Positions 41,340-52,542 of a stretch of 64,000 bases of DNA are shown here, one piece after another. The stretch is taken from positions 22,961,791-23,025,790 of the forward strand of contig OX336344.1 in assembly GCA_946902875.1 (NCBI GenBank). The letters run 5' to 3'. The DNA is from Nematopogon swammerdamellus. Its lineage: Eukaryota; Arthropoda; Insecta; Lepidoptera; Adelidae. Numbering within the stretch: position 1 is the first letter of the stretch; each line of letters begins with the position of its first letter. Under the pieces are notes generated by a model, which saw only the letters and a program-made list of their open reading frames with translations, was not told the DNA's origin and made no database searches. A program made the translations under genes and the position numbers.

Positions 41340-41915
41340 CTTCATTCTTCCGCACTGACGTTGTTTTACTAGAAACCCGAGCTAGCAATAACACTCCTTT
41401 CTTTGCCTCTCTAAGTTCAGTTGTGTCGCCTCAGGCAGAGTCGTGGTTTGGTCCTATTAATAAATTTCCGGGGAAAATGGCCAAACTTGGACATAACAAT
41501 ACCAAAGAGAAGTAATAAGTCAATAACAAGCAATGATAACGATCTTCACTATTTCTAGGATTTGGCACAGGCTATTTATTTCTAGGACTATATAGGGCCC
41601 CTTAGACGGTACCTACTATCTATGTCATGTACTTTATTTCCTATTAGTTGAAAAATAAACAAGGTAATAAATAACATCGCTTTCCCGCACTTGTCGGCAA
41701 TACGAAACAGCGTGTAGGATTGGTTGCATACCTAGAGCAGAGATACAGATTAGAAATGATATATAAATAAATGCCGTTTTATTTTTGTTTGCTTAAATAA
41801 ACTAATACTATTTTAACGGTTTTACACTAAACTCAAACAGCATTGTATGATGTATAAATTCATTTGATACACAGTAAAAAATAATTTGTACCTAAAACAA
41901 TTTTGTAACTGGTAC
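41340..41915. other. Unannotated spacer
   Basis: No gene recognised; AT-rich after 41620. Confidence 0.3.
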
Positions 41916-41918
41916 AAT

Positions 41919-42374
41919 TTAAAGGGCGTTGGTTTGTAAGCGGGCAGAGGGGACGGGGAGGGTTGTCAAATGCTGCAGCCAGATCTCTAGGGCATAGCAT
42001 GTCAGGTCAAGTGTCAATAATTGTTTTTCATCACAAGTCGAGGTGTGAGATCTCCATTTTGGAAGTGCATTTTGGATAAGGAACTGTTGGCGCGGAGCTT
42101 TTCTCCCCAGGCGCCAGGGTAAGGTAAGCCGGACAGGATTTTTGCATTGGTGTTGTAAAGGTGCGTTCCGTTGGTGTCGCGCCTTTGCAGTCTCTACTAC
42201 TCCACTTGCCGTGTGCCGCCAGCTTGGAAATCTACAGTCGTCCAAGCAGTTACGAAAACAGCGGTCAAGTGTGAGTCGGCTCGCGTAGATTATTATTAAC
42301 GGGTGACTCGCATTTGTGAGCAAATAGAGCGAGCGATATGTTTGTGCCACCACAAAAGCATGTTGTGCTAACAT
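41919..42374 (-). CDS. Unrecognised 151-codon open frame
   Basis: This is the longest unexplained frame in the window. The predicted peptide has no signal peptide, no clear membrane segment and no motif I recognise; it is rich in leucine, arginine and glutamine (for example LPWRLGRKAPRQQFLIQNAL). Base composition is higher in GC than the flanks. No second exon, splice pattern or repeat partner is visible. It could be an exon, a transposon remnant or chance. I would not assign a function. Confidence 0.2.
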   Translation of the reverse strand: MLAQHAFVVAQTYRSLYLLTNASHPLIIIYASRLTLDRCFRNCLDDCRFPSWRHTASGVVETAKARHQRNAPLQHQCKNPVRLTLPWRLGRKAPRQQFLIQNALPKWRSHTSTCDEKQLLTLDLTCYALEIWLQHLTTLPVPSARLQTNAL

Positions 42375-43180
42375 TAAGCAATATCAATTTAGAGGACTAG
42401 AGTTAATTCGCTGTTTATTGCACTACTGCTTAGGGTCACTAGTAATTGTTCTTCTACTTTTCACTTCTAGTTCCTAGCTCTGCAGCATCTGTCTGAACTC
42501 TTAGGGTGTTCCAGGAGGGACACCAGAGCAGGAAATCAAAGAATAAAAAGAGGTTTCAAGCTTTTTATTGTCAGAGCTAAAAATTATCACAAATACAATA
42601 GGTATCTGGTCTCTCGGCAGAGACTCACGCGATAAACACCTCGCGGATGAAAATTCAATCGTTTTCTGTTTTAGAAGATTTTCAAATCCTTTCTTATTTT
42701 TTAACGATTTACTGTGCGGATGGAAAGTATTCATCAGCACAATATTCCTGATAAAATATTGCTGGCATCTATCTGGAGGCTTTCGTCGCCGCTCTACGTA
42801 TGAGAGCAGCCTCAATAACAACAAGTCGGCGGCCAGGATGCGGCGGTTGTGGTGGCGTGGCGTGTTACGGCATCGCGTGGCGCAACGTGACATGGCGTGG
42901 CATACGCCGCATAGCGTGGCAGCTCTCGTAAATCAGTGTAGACGGCTCCCATATTAAATTCTCTGGCTTTTTGTACCCTTTAATACTTGCGATTTGTGAA
43001 ATGTTCGGATGCGGTTATGCGCGAGAACTGACAAGCAACGTTCCACTTTTATGAGGTTTCCTTGTTTGGTGCGGAAAAATGCATGCGCCTTCGTGGTGGT
43101 AGTTTTTTATTTTGAATTTGGTTATTAAATTATTTTATTCGATCGAACTACAGTCTCACTTTGGTTTAAACAAAATACAA
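42375..43180. other. Unannotated stretch with GGCGTGGCG words
   Basis: At 42840-42925 GGCGTGGCGTGTTACGG-type words recur. Overlapping frames on both strands (129 and 130 codons) cover the same bases and have no motif. No gene called. Confidence 0.35.
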
Positions 43181-43182
43181 AC

Positions 43183-43700
43183 TCAAGGTCGCTGCATACG
43201 TAGCGTAGCTGGAGTGGGACGGTGGCGGGGCGCGGTTTTTTTTGCAGTATTGTCAGGAACAAGTGCGTGTTTATACGCGGCGTGGTGGGAGCGGAGCGGG
43301 AGCGGGACGCGGGCGGAGAGGGATAAATTAATAATAATAAAATATTCTTTCGGAGATTAATTCCCCGCTCCGCACCGCCGCCCCCGTCTCGCCACGCTAG
43401 TATCCAGCTGCGTATGCGCAGTCGCGTCACAGAGGACAAAAACGTTGTTGTCCACTGCGGTCGCATAGTCGGCGGGCTCTGGCGAAAAAAAAACGGGTGT
43501 TTGAATTATGAAGTTTTGCCATTTCTCCTTCATTTAATGCAATAGCCATCATGGCTAATTCTTATTGTAAAAAACATTTCTTAACTTTTAAACCGCGACA
43601 CTAGCCGTGTAGCAGCCATCGACGCCACGCCACGCCACGCCACGCCACGCTCCCGCCCCGTCAACATCCAGCTACGTATGCAGCGACCTTTATACGAGTA
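43183..43700. repeat. Three copies of a CAGCTACGTATGCAGC-type block and (CCACG)n
   Basis: GCTGCATACGTAGCGTAGCTGG (43191), TATCCAGCTGCGTATGCG (43401) and CATCCAGCTACGTATGCAGC (43665) are variants in alternating orientation, each beside GC-rich sequence. A (CCACG)n tract of about five units lies at 43624-43650. Possibly an old inverted pair. Confidence 0.45.
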
Positions 43701-43782
43701 TACACTATACATACACAACAACAACAACATCGTATCAACAGGCTGTCCAGTCCTACTGTAGTCGCCAAGTATGCTGATATGG

Positions 43783-43858
43783 TACCTCGCTGAGTGTGGT
43801 TTCGCGAGGAGAGATGGAATTGGCTGCGCCGAGCGCCTCTGGTTCTCGGCACAGCTAT
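43783..43858 (+). mobile_element. CR1-like LINE 3' UTR fragment
   Basis: GCTGAGTGTGGTTTCGCGAG and GGAATTGGCTGCGCCG match the 3' UTR family at 4925-5130. Confidence 0.5.
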
Positions 43859-44227
43859 CCAACCTGGTTCTCGTTAAAAATAAACCTCAAATCACGCCTC
43901 TCCTCTGTCGGCCCTCTCAATATCCTCACTGATGCGAGGACCCGAACATTCAGCCGCTCGCGCCTGATTATACGCGACACCAGAAAAGCGTAATTTCCAT
44001 ATACATGAGCGGCCGGGACAAGAAGGATGTGTGTCGGTGCTATAATAAATATGTCTCCAAGTCCGTCTTGAGATTTCTTTTCGCTCTCGGTCACGTATCT
44101 TTTTAGTTTCAGCACAATGCCGCACGCCTCCCGCTCCGGCACCCCGCTTCCCTATAGTTTATTATTCTTGTCTGGAGAGCAGTAGAGATCGTACAACTTA
44201 TGTTGCCGCAAACGAAATAATACGAAA

Positions 44228-44595
44228 TCAATTTTTTTTTATGGGCACTTTTGACTGTGCCCAAAAGTTCAAAAGAAGATCAGACACAGCCAATAACACC
44301 ACTCCTCTCGAAACCACACTCACAGAGGCGCATGCCAGCTACTAGGCGGACAAAAACATCGTTGCCTAATAAATTATTAACACGCCTTTTGAAGATTCCC
44401 AGGTTATACCCCAGGTCACAGTCACCGGAAAACCGTTCCATATTTTCGCCGTACGAAGCAGGAACTATTTCGAAAAGCGATTGTGTTCTTAGAAGATGGG
44501 TGTCGACAACATATGGATGTTCCGAGCGAGTCCGGAGGGTGTAACGGATACGGTTCGGAAAAGGAGCTATGAGGGAAGCCAATTTATCAAAGCAT
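44228..44595 (-). pseudogene. CR1-like LINE: reverse transcriptase C-terminus and 3' UTR
   Basis: The minus strand reads HPYVVDTHLLRTQSLFEIVP, then YNLGIFKRRVNNLLGND, the standard C-terminal end of CR1-type reverse transcriptases, in one open frame of about 100 codons. The 3' UTR has GAGTGTGGTTTCGAGAGG, GTTATTGGCTGTGTCTGATC and an A tail (poly-T at 44231-44240). 5'-truncated. It links the 3' UTR fragments at 4925, 5300, 25486 and 43783 to this coding family. Confidence 0.75.
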
Positions 44596-45245
44596 GGGCA
44601 GTGGTACTACCATTGCTCCTTAAAACAGGCTAAGGGAACCGAAATGTTTCCGCTGTTCATCCTGTCGGTCTTTGAAACTCACTGGCTTCGCCGAACACAT
44701 CCTGGCTCATGCAAGTAGGAGAAGGTTTAAGTCGAGCACGAGACCAGCGAATGGCAATTCTTCCTCCCTTACAGCACTCTAGACTCTTCAGCTAGTCTAC
44801 TTTCACTAGAAATTTTAGCAGGACTAGAACCTTTTTCCATTTAAGAGTTTGTCGAATTGAGCCCGGATGCCACTGGAGTAGAAGAAGTAAGTAGTATAGA
44901 TCGCAACGTAACTTTCGTTTCGCCGACAAATTATTTTGGACATAAACAATATGATTTAGATGAACTCCAGGAAAATCGCAGATACATACGGAGATAATTA
45001 AGTTTATGTAAGTAGGGTAGACGTTGGCGGAAAAAAAGATAGAAAATTGCTTAGGAAGGGATTTGTGTAATAAGAGATTACGTGGCTGATGACAGGAACA
45101 ACTGAACAACATAGAGTGAGATGCTACAATATAAATATAAATACGGTAATATAAATGTAATATAAATAATAAAAAGAACCTTACAGATTATCAATAGTTC
45201 AGGTTATAGCGAAAGAAAATCTTATCCAATATGTTCATATTTTTA
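44596..45245. other. Unannotated stretch
   Basis: No recognised gene. The 106-codon minus-strand frame at 44792-45112 has no motif. Confidence 0.3.
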
Positions 45246-45247
45246 CG

Positions 45248-45342
45248 TGAAACTGTAAATCCCTCCCCTTACCTTACAAGGTGGTACTGCTTAATCCGCC
45301 TAGATTGGTACCATCGCACTGAGTGGAGGTCGGTCTGTTGGT
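45248..45342 (+). mobile_element. SINE-1 central fragment
   Basis: GAAACTGTAAATCCCTCCCC, CCTTACAAGGTGGTAC, GATTGGTACCATCGCACTGAG. Head and tail missing; diverged. Confidence 0.6.
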
Positions 45343-47030
45343 TTATTCCACTTTCTGTTTCTAATTCTAACAGAATACCTTTGCGATATGATAACTGCTA
45401 GGTGAGTGGCGGAAAGCGATATACATATGTATGGCGAAGGTAGTACAGAAATACAAACAAAATAACGCGTAATACAATATGTAATAAAAAATATAAGATA
45501 AACTTAAATATGAATCGTTCTTTACACATGATGTCAATATTAAACCTATATACCAGATTATGTACGAGTACATAAGTAAAGATAAAATTACACCAAGTAC
45601 AATAAGTAAAATAAAATTGCACGAAGATTTTATTCCCAAAGATGTATTATGCAACCGGGCAGACGCTTGAATCTACCGAAGCGTTTAACTAAACTAAACA
45701 GAACGCAAGGATACCAAAACAGTGACCCGGAAACGTTGACACCAAACAAGTGAGTGTAAAAAAGGAGAACACTTAAAAGCTATATTGCGTAGGAATCTGT
45801 CCCCCGAGCGGCGTTATGAACAGAAGTGACACGCTCGTGGTTATTTAACGTTCGGAAGGCCCGGAGGTAATACGCAGTAGCGCGGGGCAGTGTCGACGGA
45901 AATACAGGCTATCGATGGTTTTTTATCTGTGTAGGTTCAGAAACAATCGATAGTGCAAAAATATCGCTAGTCTACGCGCATTACATGACCAAAAGTGTTT
46001 TATAATATTTTTGAATTTTTTTTTATTTCTTTTTCTATTTCGCTCTTGTATGAACACTAATTTCCGATTCTTGTTTTTTTATATTTGTTCCTAACGAGGA
46101 AACAAAAAATCTAGTGAAGTATCTTTATTATTTGTTTAAGCAGGACGTCACAGTACAGGCATATAACAAATGTTATACAAACGTATATGTTTTAATTAAA
46201 GATTCAAAAAACCGAACAAAAAATGCAACACAGAAATACACATTGAAATTTTTTAAGGTTCTAAGCATTAGCTCAAAACTTAAAAATATTACACAATGTT
46301 TCCCGAAAATCTTTTTCTCGGTTCATAACATTGCCAAATAATATGCAAAATATGTCATTATTTATATTTTAAATTATTATATATATAACATAAAATGCAA
46401 TAGGAGAGAAAGAGATTAAAATGCATGAGCTAAAAATTCATAGTATAAAATACGTCTTTCAATAAAATCGATTTTACGGATTTTCGAAATCTTAGCATTA
46501 GGGTTCTCAGATCGTGCGGTAGTCAGCCTGTTTTTGAGCTCGGGCCAGATATGTTTGTTGCAGTCCATAATGTCGACATCGACGTATTAATTTTATCGAC
46601 TCATGGCCCGCTCAATTCACGCACCGTACCGCAGTCGGGCGGGCCGCGGGTCGACTGCTCCAGAGGGCGCTGTTAATATTATATTTAAAGGGGGAAAAGG
46701 GAGCGTAAAGGAGAGGTAAGCGGGGCGGGACGGGCAGGGGTAGGGGGTTCGTCAACAAGGAATTACGATCATCTCGGGAGCGAGCCCTGCTCAAAATTGG
46801 CATCTGCGTTATAGCGTCTCCAAATTACGGCCAGATTGAGCATTTTTAATTGAGCAATTTTATTGGGCAATTTCAGAGGACGGCTGCAAACAACCTCCGC
46901 GCCTCCGCCGCGCCGGTCTGACCTAATTCTTGGGTCGTTTCTTCTTTGGTAGGCTTCTGAGATTGTAATTTTTTATCGATAAATAAAGTGTTTGTTTGAA
47001 TGCCACTTGGTTTGTTTGATGAAGTGTTTT
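45343..47030. other. Long stretch with no recognised gene
   Basis: AT-rich blocks alternate with a GC-rich patch at 46600-46760. GCTATCGATGG and CAATCGATAGTG at 45909-45955 resemble halves of the insect DRE site, but no frame follows. Nothing else supportable. Confidence 0.35.
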
Positions 47031-47036
47031 GTTTTA

Positions 47037-47412
47037 TCAGCCTCTTTAGCTCGGTGGTCGTGCGATTGATCACAAGCACACCTGGGCGCGGTCAGAGCTT
47101 GGATAGGTGACCGTTCGACCGTTGATGTCGTGAAATCCCAACCGTGGTTCGGATTCCATGTAATACTATAGGTTCCTTGTCTTCTTACCTTAGCAGGTGC
47201 TAGTGTTTAGCCCGCCCGGGTTGGCACAAACACACTGAGTTAAATACCGGTCGAAGCGGCTATGGAAATAGTTCGTGCTTTCCGTACAGTTCAGTGTAGC
47301 CGGCACGACCAAAAGGAAGCATTGAAATGGCACCTAGTTCACCAAGGTGTGATGGACTGACATCCCGGGGTTGTAGGTGATGTAGCTAACTAGATCATGT
47401 CCCATAAACAAA
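47037..47412 (+). mobile_element. SINE-1, full-length, older copy
   Basis: CAGCCTCTTTAGCTCGGTGG, AAGCACACCTGGGCGCGG, AGCTTGGATAGGTGACCG and CCGTGGTTCGGATTCC show the complete head with an extra TGTCGTGAAATCCCAA before the B box. The body is diverged (GATGGACTGACATCCCGG). The A tail has decayed. Confidence 0.8.
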
Positions 47413-48668
47413 TTTTGTTGTTATTGAGTGGCTACACAAAAAGAGTGTAGGTATTCATTGATCGATGTCGAGTTCAATCTTGCTATTTCACTTCCCTAGT
47501 TAGTTTTATCTTGTATTCTTCTTGCTTTTCATTAGCGGTCCTTCTTAATTCCCTACTACTGTTTGTATTTTTCTTTATAACGCGTATATCGCTTTATTCT
47601 TTGTGAAACTGACGTCGTACAAATAATATCTTGGTACGTTATGATAAATATTTTTTTAAATTAAGTAATAATAAAAAATAAGATATAAAAAAAAATAAAG
47701 CAATTGCAATATTTATTGTTAATTGTCGTTTATTTGTATAATTTCATCCATAGGTAGATAACCTACAGCAACGCTTGGACATGTCGACAATTCCGCCAAT
47801 TCTATTAGTTTATATTGTTAATATTAAAGTTCCTATTTATATATCTGCATCGCAATTCGCAATTATGTGTTTTATACTATTAAGTATTTTTGAATTTTAA
47901 TTTCAAGACAATAATAAATTAACCAACAATTTTATTTAATACTACGAGTATTAAATAATATTATTAGTGATTTCGTTCTTACATTTTAGATCGACCTAGC
48001 TAAAACAAGAGCATAAAGAAATAAGGTGAATTCGCAACTTTTTCTAAAATGCTTCTAGGGTTTACTTTCCTGTATATGAAACTACCTAAGAAGTGATAAT
48101 TTATTCTCTCCTCCAAACTCATAACAGAGTCCAAGAGAGACCTTCTGTTCAACCAACATGCTCCTAACCTAACAGCTGTACCTAACCTAACATCTGTTTG
48201 AACGCTGCATTTGTGTGCAGCGTAAACAAGAGTCGGTAAACTAGAACCAAAGCAAAGCTGGGCTCGCTCCAGCTGCGCTGTAAACAAGAGATACAAGACG
48301 GGGTAAGAACCTTAATCCGTCTACAATTGACCCCAACCTCGCCTCTGACCTCTGCGAAGCGCCCGGTACTTCCAGCTCACTTACGTACGACTGCCTAAAC
48401 TACAGTTTAAGTGACACTTATAAATGTGAATAAAAATGTGGAAGATGTTGGAATGATATAAATGTGTGAGCATAAATAAAGACATAAATATATCTCTATC
48501 TCTACTTATTATAAAAGACAACGTCTGTCTGTGTGTATGTTTAACGTTAACTCTGGAATCCCTGAACACGCAAGCAGTTACAAATATATTTATTTCGTCC
48601 TCAAGAAAATCTACATTTGCACACAATTTGCTTCAGACGGTTCGTAACGTATATGTCTTGATAAAAGT
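47413..48668. other. Long stretch with no recognised gene
   Basis: AT-rich. CCTAACCTAACA occurs twice at 48163-48195. Short frames lack motifs. Confidence 0.35.
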
Positions 48669-49172
48669 AGTCTGCGGGGGTTGTATCCACCGATCCCGGG
48701 ATCAGATTGAATTGGAAACAGATCCCGCCCATTTGTATCCACTGATCCCGGGATCCGTTTCCATTGAAAAACGAATTAATGTTTTTACCCACTGATCCCG
48801 GGATCGGTGGCAACAACAAATAAAATATATTCATTTTGGAAACTGATCCCGGTGTACAGACAAGAAATAAAATATATTATTTTTCCCACCATTTTCAAAT
48901 ATGGATAACTCCGCTGCGTCGTAATTTTATCTAAGAGTCGCACTGACTTGTTTCCCCAATAACAACTTTCCTTGACTGTTTTCCCAATAACAAACTTTGA
49001 CAATTGGATACACTTTGTATCATTAGATTTTTAATATGACTTATTTATAAATTTTTTTGTAATAAACGTAAACTAATTGTTTTTTTTTTATTTTGAAAAA
49101 TAGACAAAAATTATAAAGAATATATAAGATTATATAGGCCAGGATTAAGAAACATTAACAAACATGAAGTCA

Positions 49173-49303
49173 CCAAAGTACCAGGGCAGCAGAAATTGAA
49201 AGGAGGTTTCCATAATTGTATATAAGTTATTAATATAATAGCGATTAACTTATATAAAATTATGGAAACCTCCTTTTAATTTCTGCTGCCCTGGTACTTT
49301 AGA
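49173..49303. repeat. Small inverted repeat inside the 3.3-kb element
   Basis: AGTACCAGGGCAGCAGAAAT pairs with ATTTCTGCTGCCCTGGTACT, the arms being about 58 bp each around a 13-bp loop. It may be a MITE nested in the larger element or an inverted duplication. Confidence 0.75.
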
Positions 49304-49492
49304 ACCGTTCCCAGTCTTTGAGGAAATATTACGCTAATGAGGAAATATTTGTACGCTAGTACATAATATATCTTTGTTCCCAGTAGTCTTTCGGGTTTCC
49401 ACTTTAATTACGGTGACTGTATTCTGTCTGACCAATAAGGTTTCGACCAGCGGTATCATGATTTTGTAAAATATTAATTTCAGATTATCTGT

Positions 49493-49620
49493 TTAGTAGG
49501 GATAAGTGCACTCAGTCAGAGTTTCCACTTTCCACCTATCCCTACTGGTAGGGATAAGTGGAATTTTTTTCCACTTATCACTACCAGGGGGGATAGCTTG
49601 GTAGGGATAAGTGTACCAGG
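49493..49620. repeat. Cluster of AGGGATAAGTG repeats
   Basis: TAGTAGGGATAAGTGCACT, GGTAGGGATAAGTGGAA, TTCCACTTATCACTACC and GGTAGGGATAAGTGTACC place four copies in both orientations within 120 bp. Possible protein-binding or hairpin structure of unknown role. Confidence 0.6.
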
Positions 49621-50281
49621 CGCGTATTTCACCTATGGATGAATTTATACAATAAACAATGGACAATCATGTAAGTTAAAAGAATTTATCGTTGATTAGA
49701 CTAATTAACATTCATAATGTTTTAAAACTTCTTTTCGTTTGGGAAATTAGATAAAAAATCTATTTCGAAAAATAATATATTTCTGTGGAAATTTGGCATA
49801 AGCTGACATGTTACTTTTGTGCATTTTTGACTACAAGCAATATAAACTTTGCAGTGGTACTAAAATAAGGTTTGCATGGATATATTAACAATATTTTTAA
49901 TGTGAGTTAATAAGTTATCTGAGAATACAACGAAAGTCTTGTTTTTATAAAAAGTTTTCTAGGATTTTGAAGAAATTAATTTAAATTACATGTCATGTAA
50001 TGCCATATAAAGAAGTAAAATTTATATGCGACATGTCATTAAATAAGTGCGACTTGTTTTTTTCTGCCATATAAAGTATTTTACTTCACGTTACATATAT
50101 CAAGGATACACCTAGTGAGGTAGTATCGGTCATCTAAGACTTTATTCAAGTTTTAACATTAATAAAACGAAATCGTTTATGAAATAAAGGAAATTTAATA
50201 ATTTTATTAGTAAAACCCTACACAAAATGTAATCAACAATCTCGGTAAATACAAATGCCACTTCACTGACAATATTTACGA

Positions 50282-50535
50282 TTCATCGTCCGAAGATTCT
50301 GCCTGGTCACCAGCCAGTGACGCAGTAGCACTCGTCGTTAAGGATTTGTAAAAATCATGAATGGCAAAATAGATAGTAAATCTTTTTTTTTTATTGGGAT
50401 TGATAGCCATTGGACCTATTCGCATATGTGGAAACGCGATTTGCCCAGGGGGCGCCTTTTGTTCTTCCTCCAGTCCATAGTTTGAAGGTGGAAGGTCATA
50501 CTTCAGAGGTGGTCCCGTATAAATTTTATCGAAAT
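50282..50535 (-). pseudogene. Coding-like remnant with an APPGQI motif and acidic end
   Basis: On the minus strand an open stretch of about 80 codons without a start runs from after a TGA near 50537 to a TAA at 50281-50283. It has a proline-rich part containing APPGQI, then a basic KKKR, then a terminal run of acidic and serine residues (ESSDDES). The pattern of codons looks coding, unlike the flanks. The APPGQI type motif followed by a beta-strand-like stretch recalls the C-terminal capsid region of parvoviruses, so an endogenous densovirus-like fragment is one possibility; a transposon protein end is another. I cannot decide without a search. Confidence 0.4.
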
Positions 50536-50685
50536 TGATTCAGCGGTTTTTGAAAAATCAACAAAATACTATGGTGTGTGGGTACCTTCAGCAAAACTCT
50601 TGTGATGTGGACTTTTTCAGCAATTTGCAGTTTGACACATGGCGAATAATTCTGTACCACTTCAACCGATTTCGATTATTCGATT
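50536..50685 (-). pseudogene. Upstream open stretch, frameshifted against the previous one
   Basis: About 48 codons read VEVVQNYSPCVKLQIAEKVH and on to LLIFQKPLNQF, ending at a stop where the frame of 50282-50535 starts. It may be the preceding part of the same broken gene. Part of this segment resembles dispersed lepidopteran sequence (AAAACCGACTTC at 50751-50762), so a chance frame in a repeat is also possible. Confidence 0.3.
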
Positions 50686-51296
50686 TCGATTATTCTTTTT
50701 TATGTAATATTACTAAAAATAATGAAATAAAAACTGTTTTAAAAAATATAAAACCGACTTCCAAAAAAAAAAACTAGAACTAAAAGTATTAGATATACCT
50801 AATATTTCGAAATTTTCTCTGTCATCGTATTGAAATACATGAATCGATATTGTGATACATATTCGGACCCTTGTTTCATGAATATTCTAAATTTGACATC
50901 TTTTCCGACCGGCTAGATGCGCTTAATATATTATGGTACGAGTACCATCAAGCTGGTCTGATGATGGAGACGGAAGGTGGCGATAGGAACTCCTAAACTA
51001 CACATGATAAACCCAACGTGTTTGGGCTCGTTGCATTTGTCTTCACGAGCCATTACTTTAGGCCTAGGTGGTGTCCAGGGTATTCTTTTTTTGGATGTTT
51101 GTTACGCGATTACTCCGTCAATTGTGGGCCGATTTTGAAAATTCTTTTTTTGATTGAAAGGGGATAACCCTGAGGTGGTTCCATTTTAATTTGGTCAAGA
51201 TCGGATTGGAAAGCGAGGCGAAATCGCGAGGCCGAAGGCCGAGCGATTCCGCCGAGTACATTAATAGCAAAAAATTACTAAAAAAACTGTGAAATA

Positions 51297-51538
51297 AAAA
51301 ACTATTTAAAACAATATAAAAACCGCCTTCAAAAATGTATGAAATAAAAAAATCAAACCCTAGAGTTGAAGGTGGTGCTAAAGCAAGAAAAAATGAAGCA
51401 TAAAAGAAAACATGAGTGGATGATATCCTTTGTGATTTGTGTAGCCTTCTTTAGCACCGCCTTCAACTCTAGGGTTCGATTTTTTTTTATTTCATACATT
51501 TTTGAAGGCGGTTTTTATATTTTTTTTAAATAGTTTTT
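51297..51538. repeat. Inverted repeat with 90-bp arms inside the 3.3-kb element
   Basis: TAAAAACCGCCTTCAAAAAT and ACCCTAGAGTTGAAGG on the left pair with CCTTCAACTCTAGGGT and ATTTTTGAAGGCGGTTTTTA on the right around a 62-bp loop. The ends are related to the AAAACCGACTTC end at 50751. A nested MITE is the simplest reading. Confidence 0.7.
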
Positions 51539-52052
51539 GGTATACGTTTTTGTGATGTCTATGACATCTACTTCGACATGTCGCTATTTGTTGATTTTCT
51601 TATATGGCAAAATAAGACATGTCGCTACTTGTACTGTTTTGGCATACGTTATTGTGATTTTTATGACATGTACTGTTTGGTCGAAGGGAAATACATGGCT
51701 TTGGGTATTACTTACGACATGTTTGTTTTTGCCATATTGAAGAGCGCATTTTTACCGAAATTTTGGTATTTATAACTCAATACTGGAAAAAATGTACATG
51801 TCTGCTTCTGCCACATAACCACAGATTTTATTTCTTGTCTGTACACCGGGATCAGTTTCCAAAATGAATATATTTTATTTGTTGTAGCCACCGATCCCGG
51901 GATCAGTGGGTAAAAACATTAATTCGTTTTTCAATGGAAACGGATCCCGGTATCAGTGGATACAAATGGGCGGGATCAGTTTCCAATTCAATCCGATCCC
52001 GGGATCCGTGGAGACAACCCCAGTCTGCGGTGTTACGACGATTTCAGCGGTC

Positions 52053-52372
52053 AGTACCGTGTGGGGCCGGTACCTTAAAAGAATAGCCCCGCTGCATCTC
52101 TCCCCGTGTATGTCGTAAAATGCGACTAAGGGATATGACTCCCTTCTTATATTACTAGGTGGTAGGGTCTAACCCGCCCGGGTTGGTACCACCGCACTGA
52201 ATGAAAGGTCGGTCGAAACTAGTTTGTGTTTTCCGTCCAGTTCAGTGTAGCCGGCACGACCGAAGGGAAGCACTGACGTGGCACCAAGTTCAGCCGGTGT
52301 TATGGGCTGACATCACGGATGTTGTAGGTGATGTAGCCAACCGTGTCAGTTTCCATAAAAAAAAAAAAAAAT
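52053..52372 (+). mobile_element. SINE-2, full-length
   Basis: GTACCGTGTGGGGCCGGTAC, GTCGTAAAATGCGACTAAGG, then the body and 14 A's. One short deletion (CGGCTATGTAAATAG is lost). It inserted only 24 bp right of the 3.3-kb element's target duplication. Confidence 0.85.
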
Positions 52373-52542
52373 TTCGATTTCTTCTTTGTACCACTCCTGC
52401 CAGGTTGCTCAAGTTTTGCCTCGACCATAGGTATTGTTTGTGTTTGCAAGATTCATCTTTTCATATCCCAAACTTATCGTCCTAAAGTTTTGTTTTTTTT
52501 TATTTATTTATTTGATCGTCGACATGTAGGAAATATTTACAG

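Larger units (their letters stand above)
48677..52021. mobile_element. 3.3-kb element with 196-bp terminal inverted repeats and 8-bp target duplication
   Basis: AGTCTGCG at 48669-48676 and 52022-52029 flanks ends that begin GGGGTTGT. The inverted repeats (48677-48872 and 51826-52021) are over 90% identical. Each arm holds five copies or part-copies of the palindrome GATCCCGGGATC (left: 48692, 48721 partial, 48744, 48794, 48845 partial). An 8-bp duplication is used by hAT, P, Merlin and some Mutator-like transposons; the GG start argues against typical hAT ends. No intact transposase is found. The interior holds two further inverted repeats and a coding-like remnant. Confidence 0.85.

Noticed and set aside
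42501..42957. Overlapping 129- and 130-codon frames on opposite strands
   Set aside because: Both cover the same GC-biased repeats, neither has a motif, and they cannot both be real.
45905..45960. DRE-like promoter elements (ATCGAT words)
   Set aside because: Neither is a full TATCGATA and no coding frame or exon follows.
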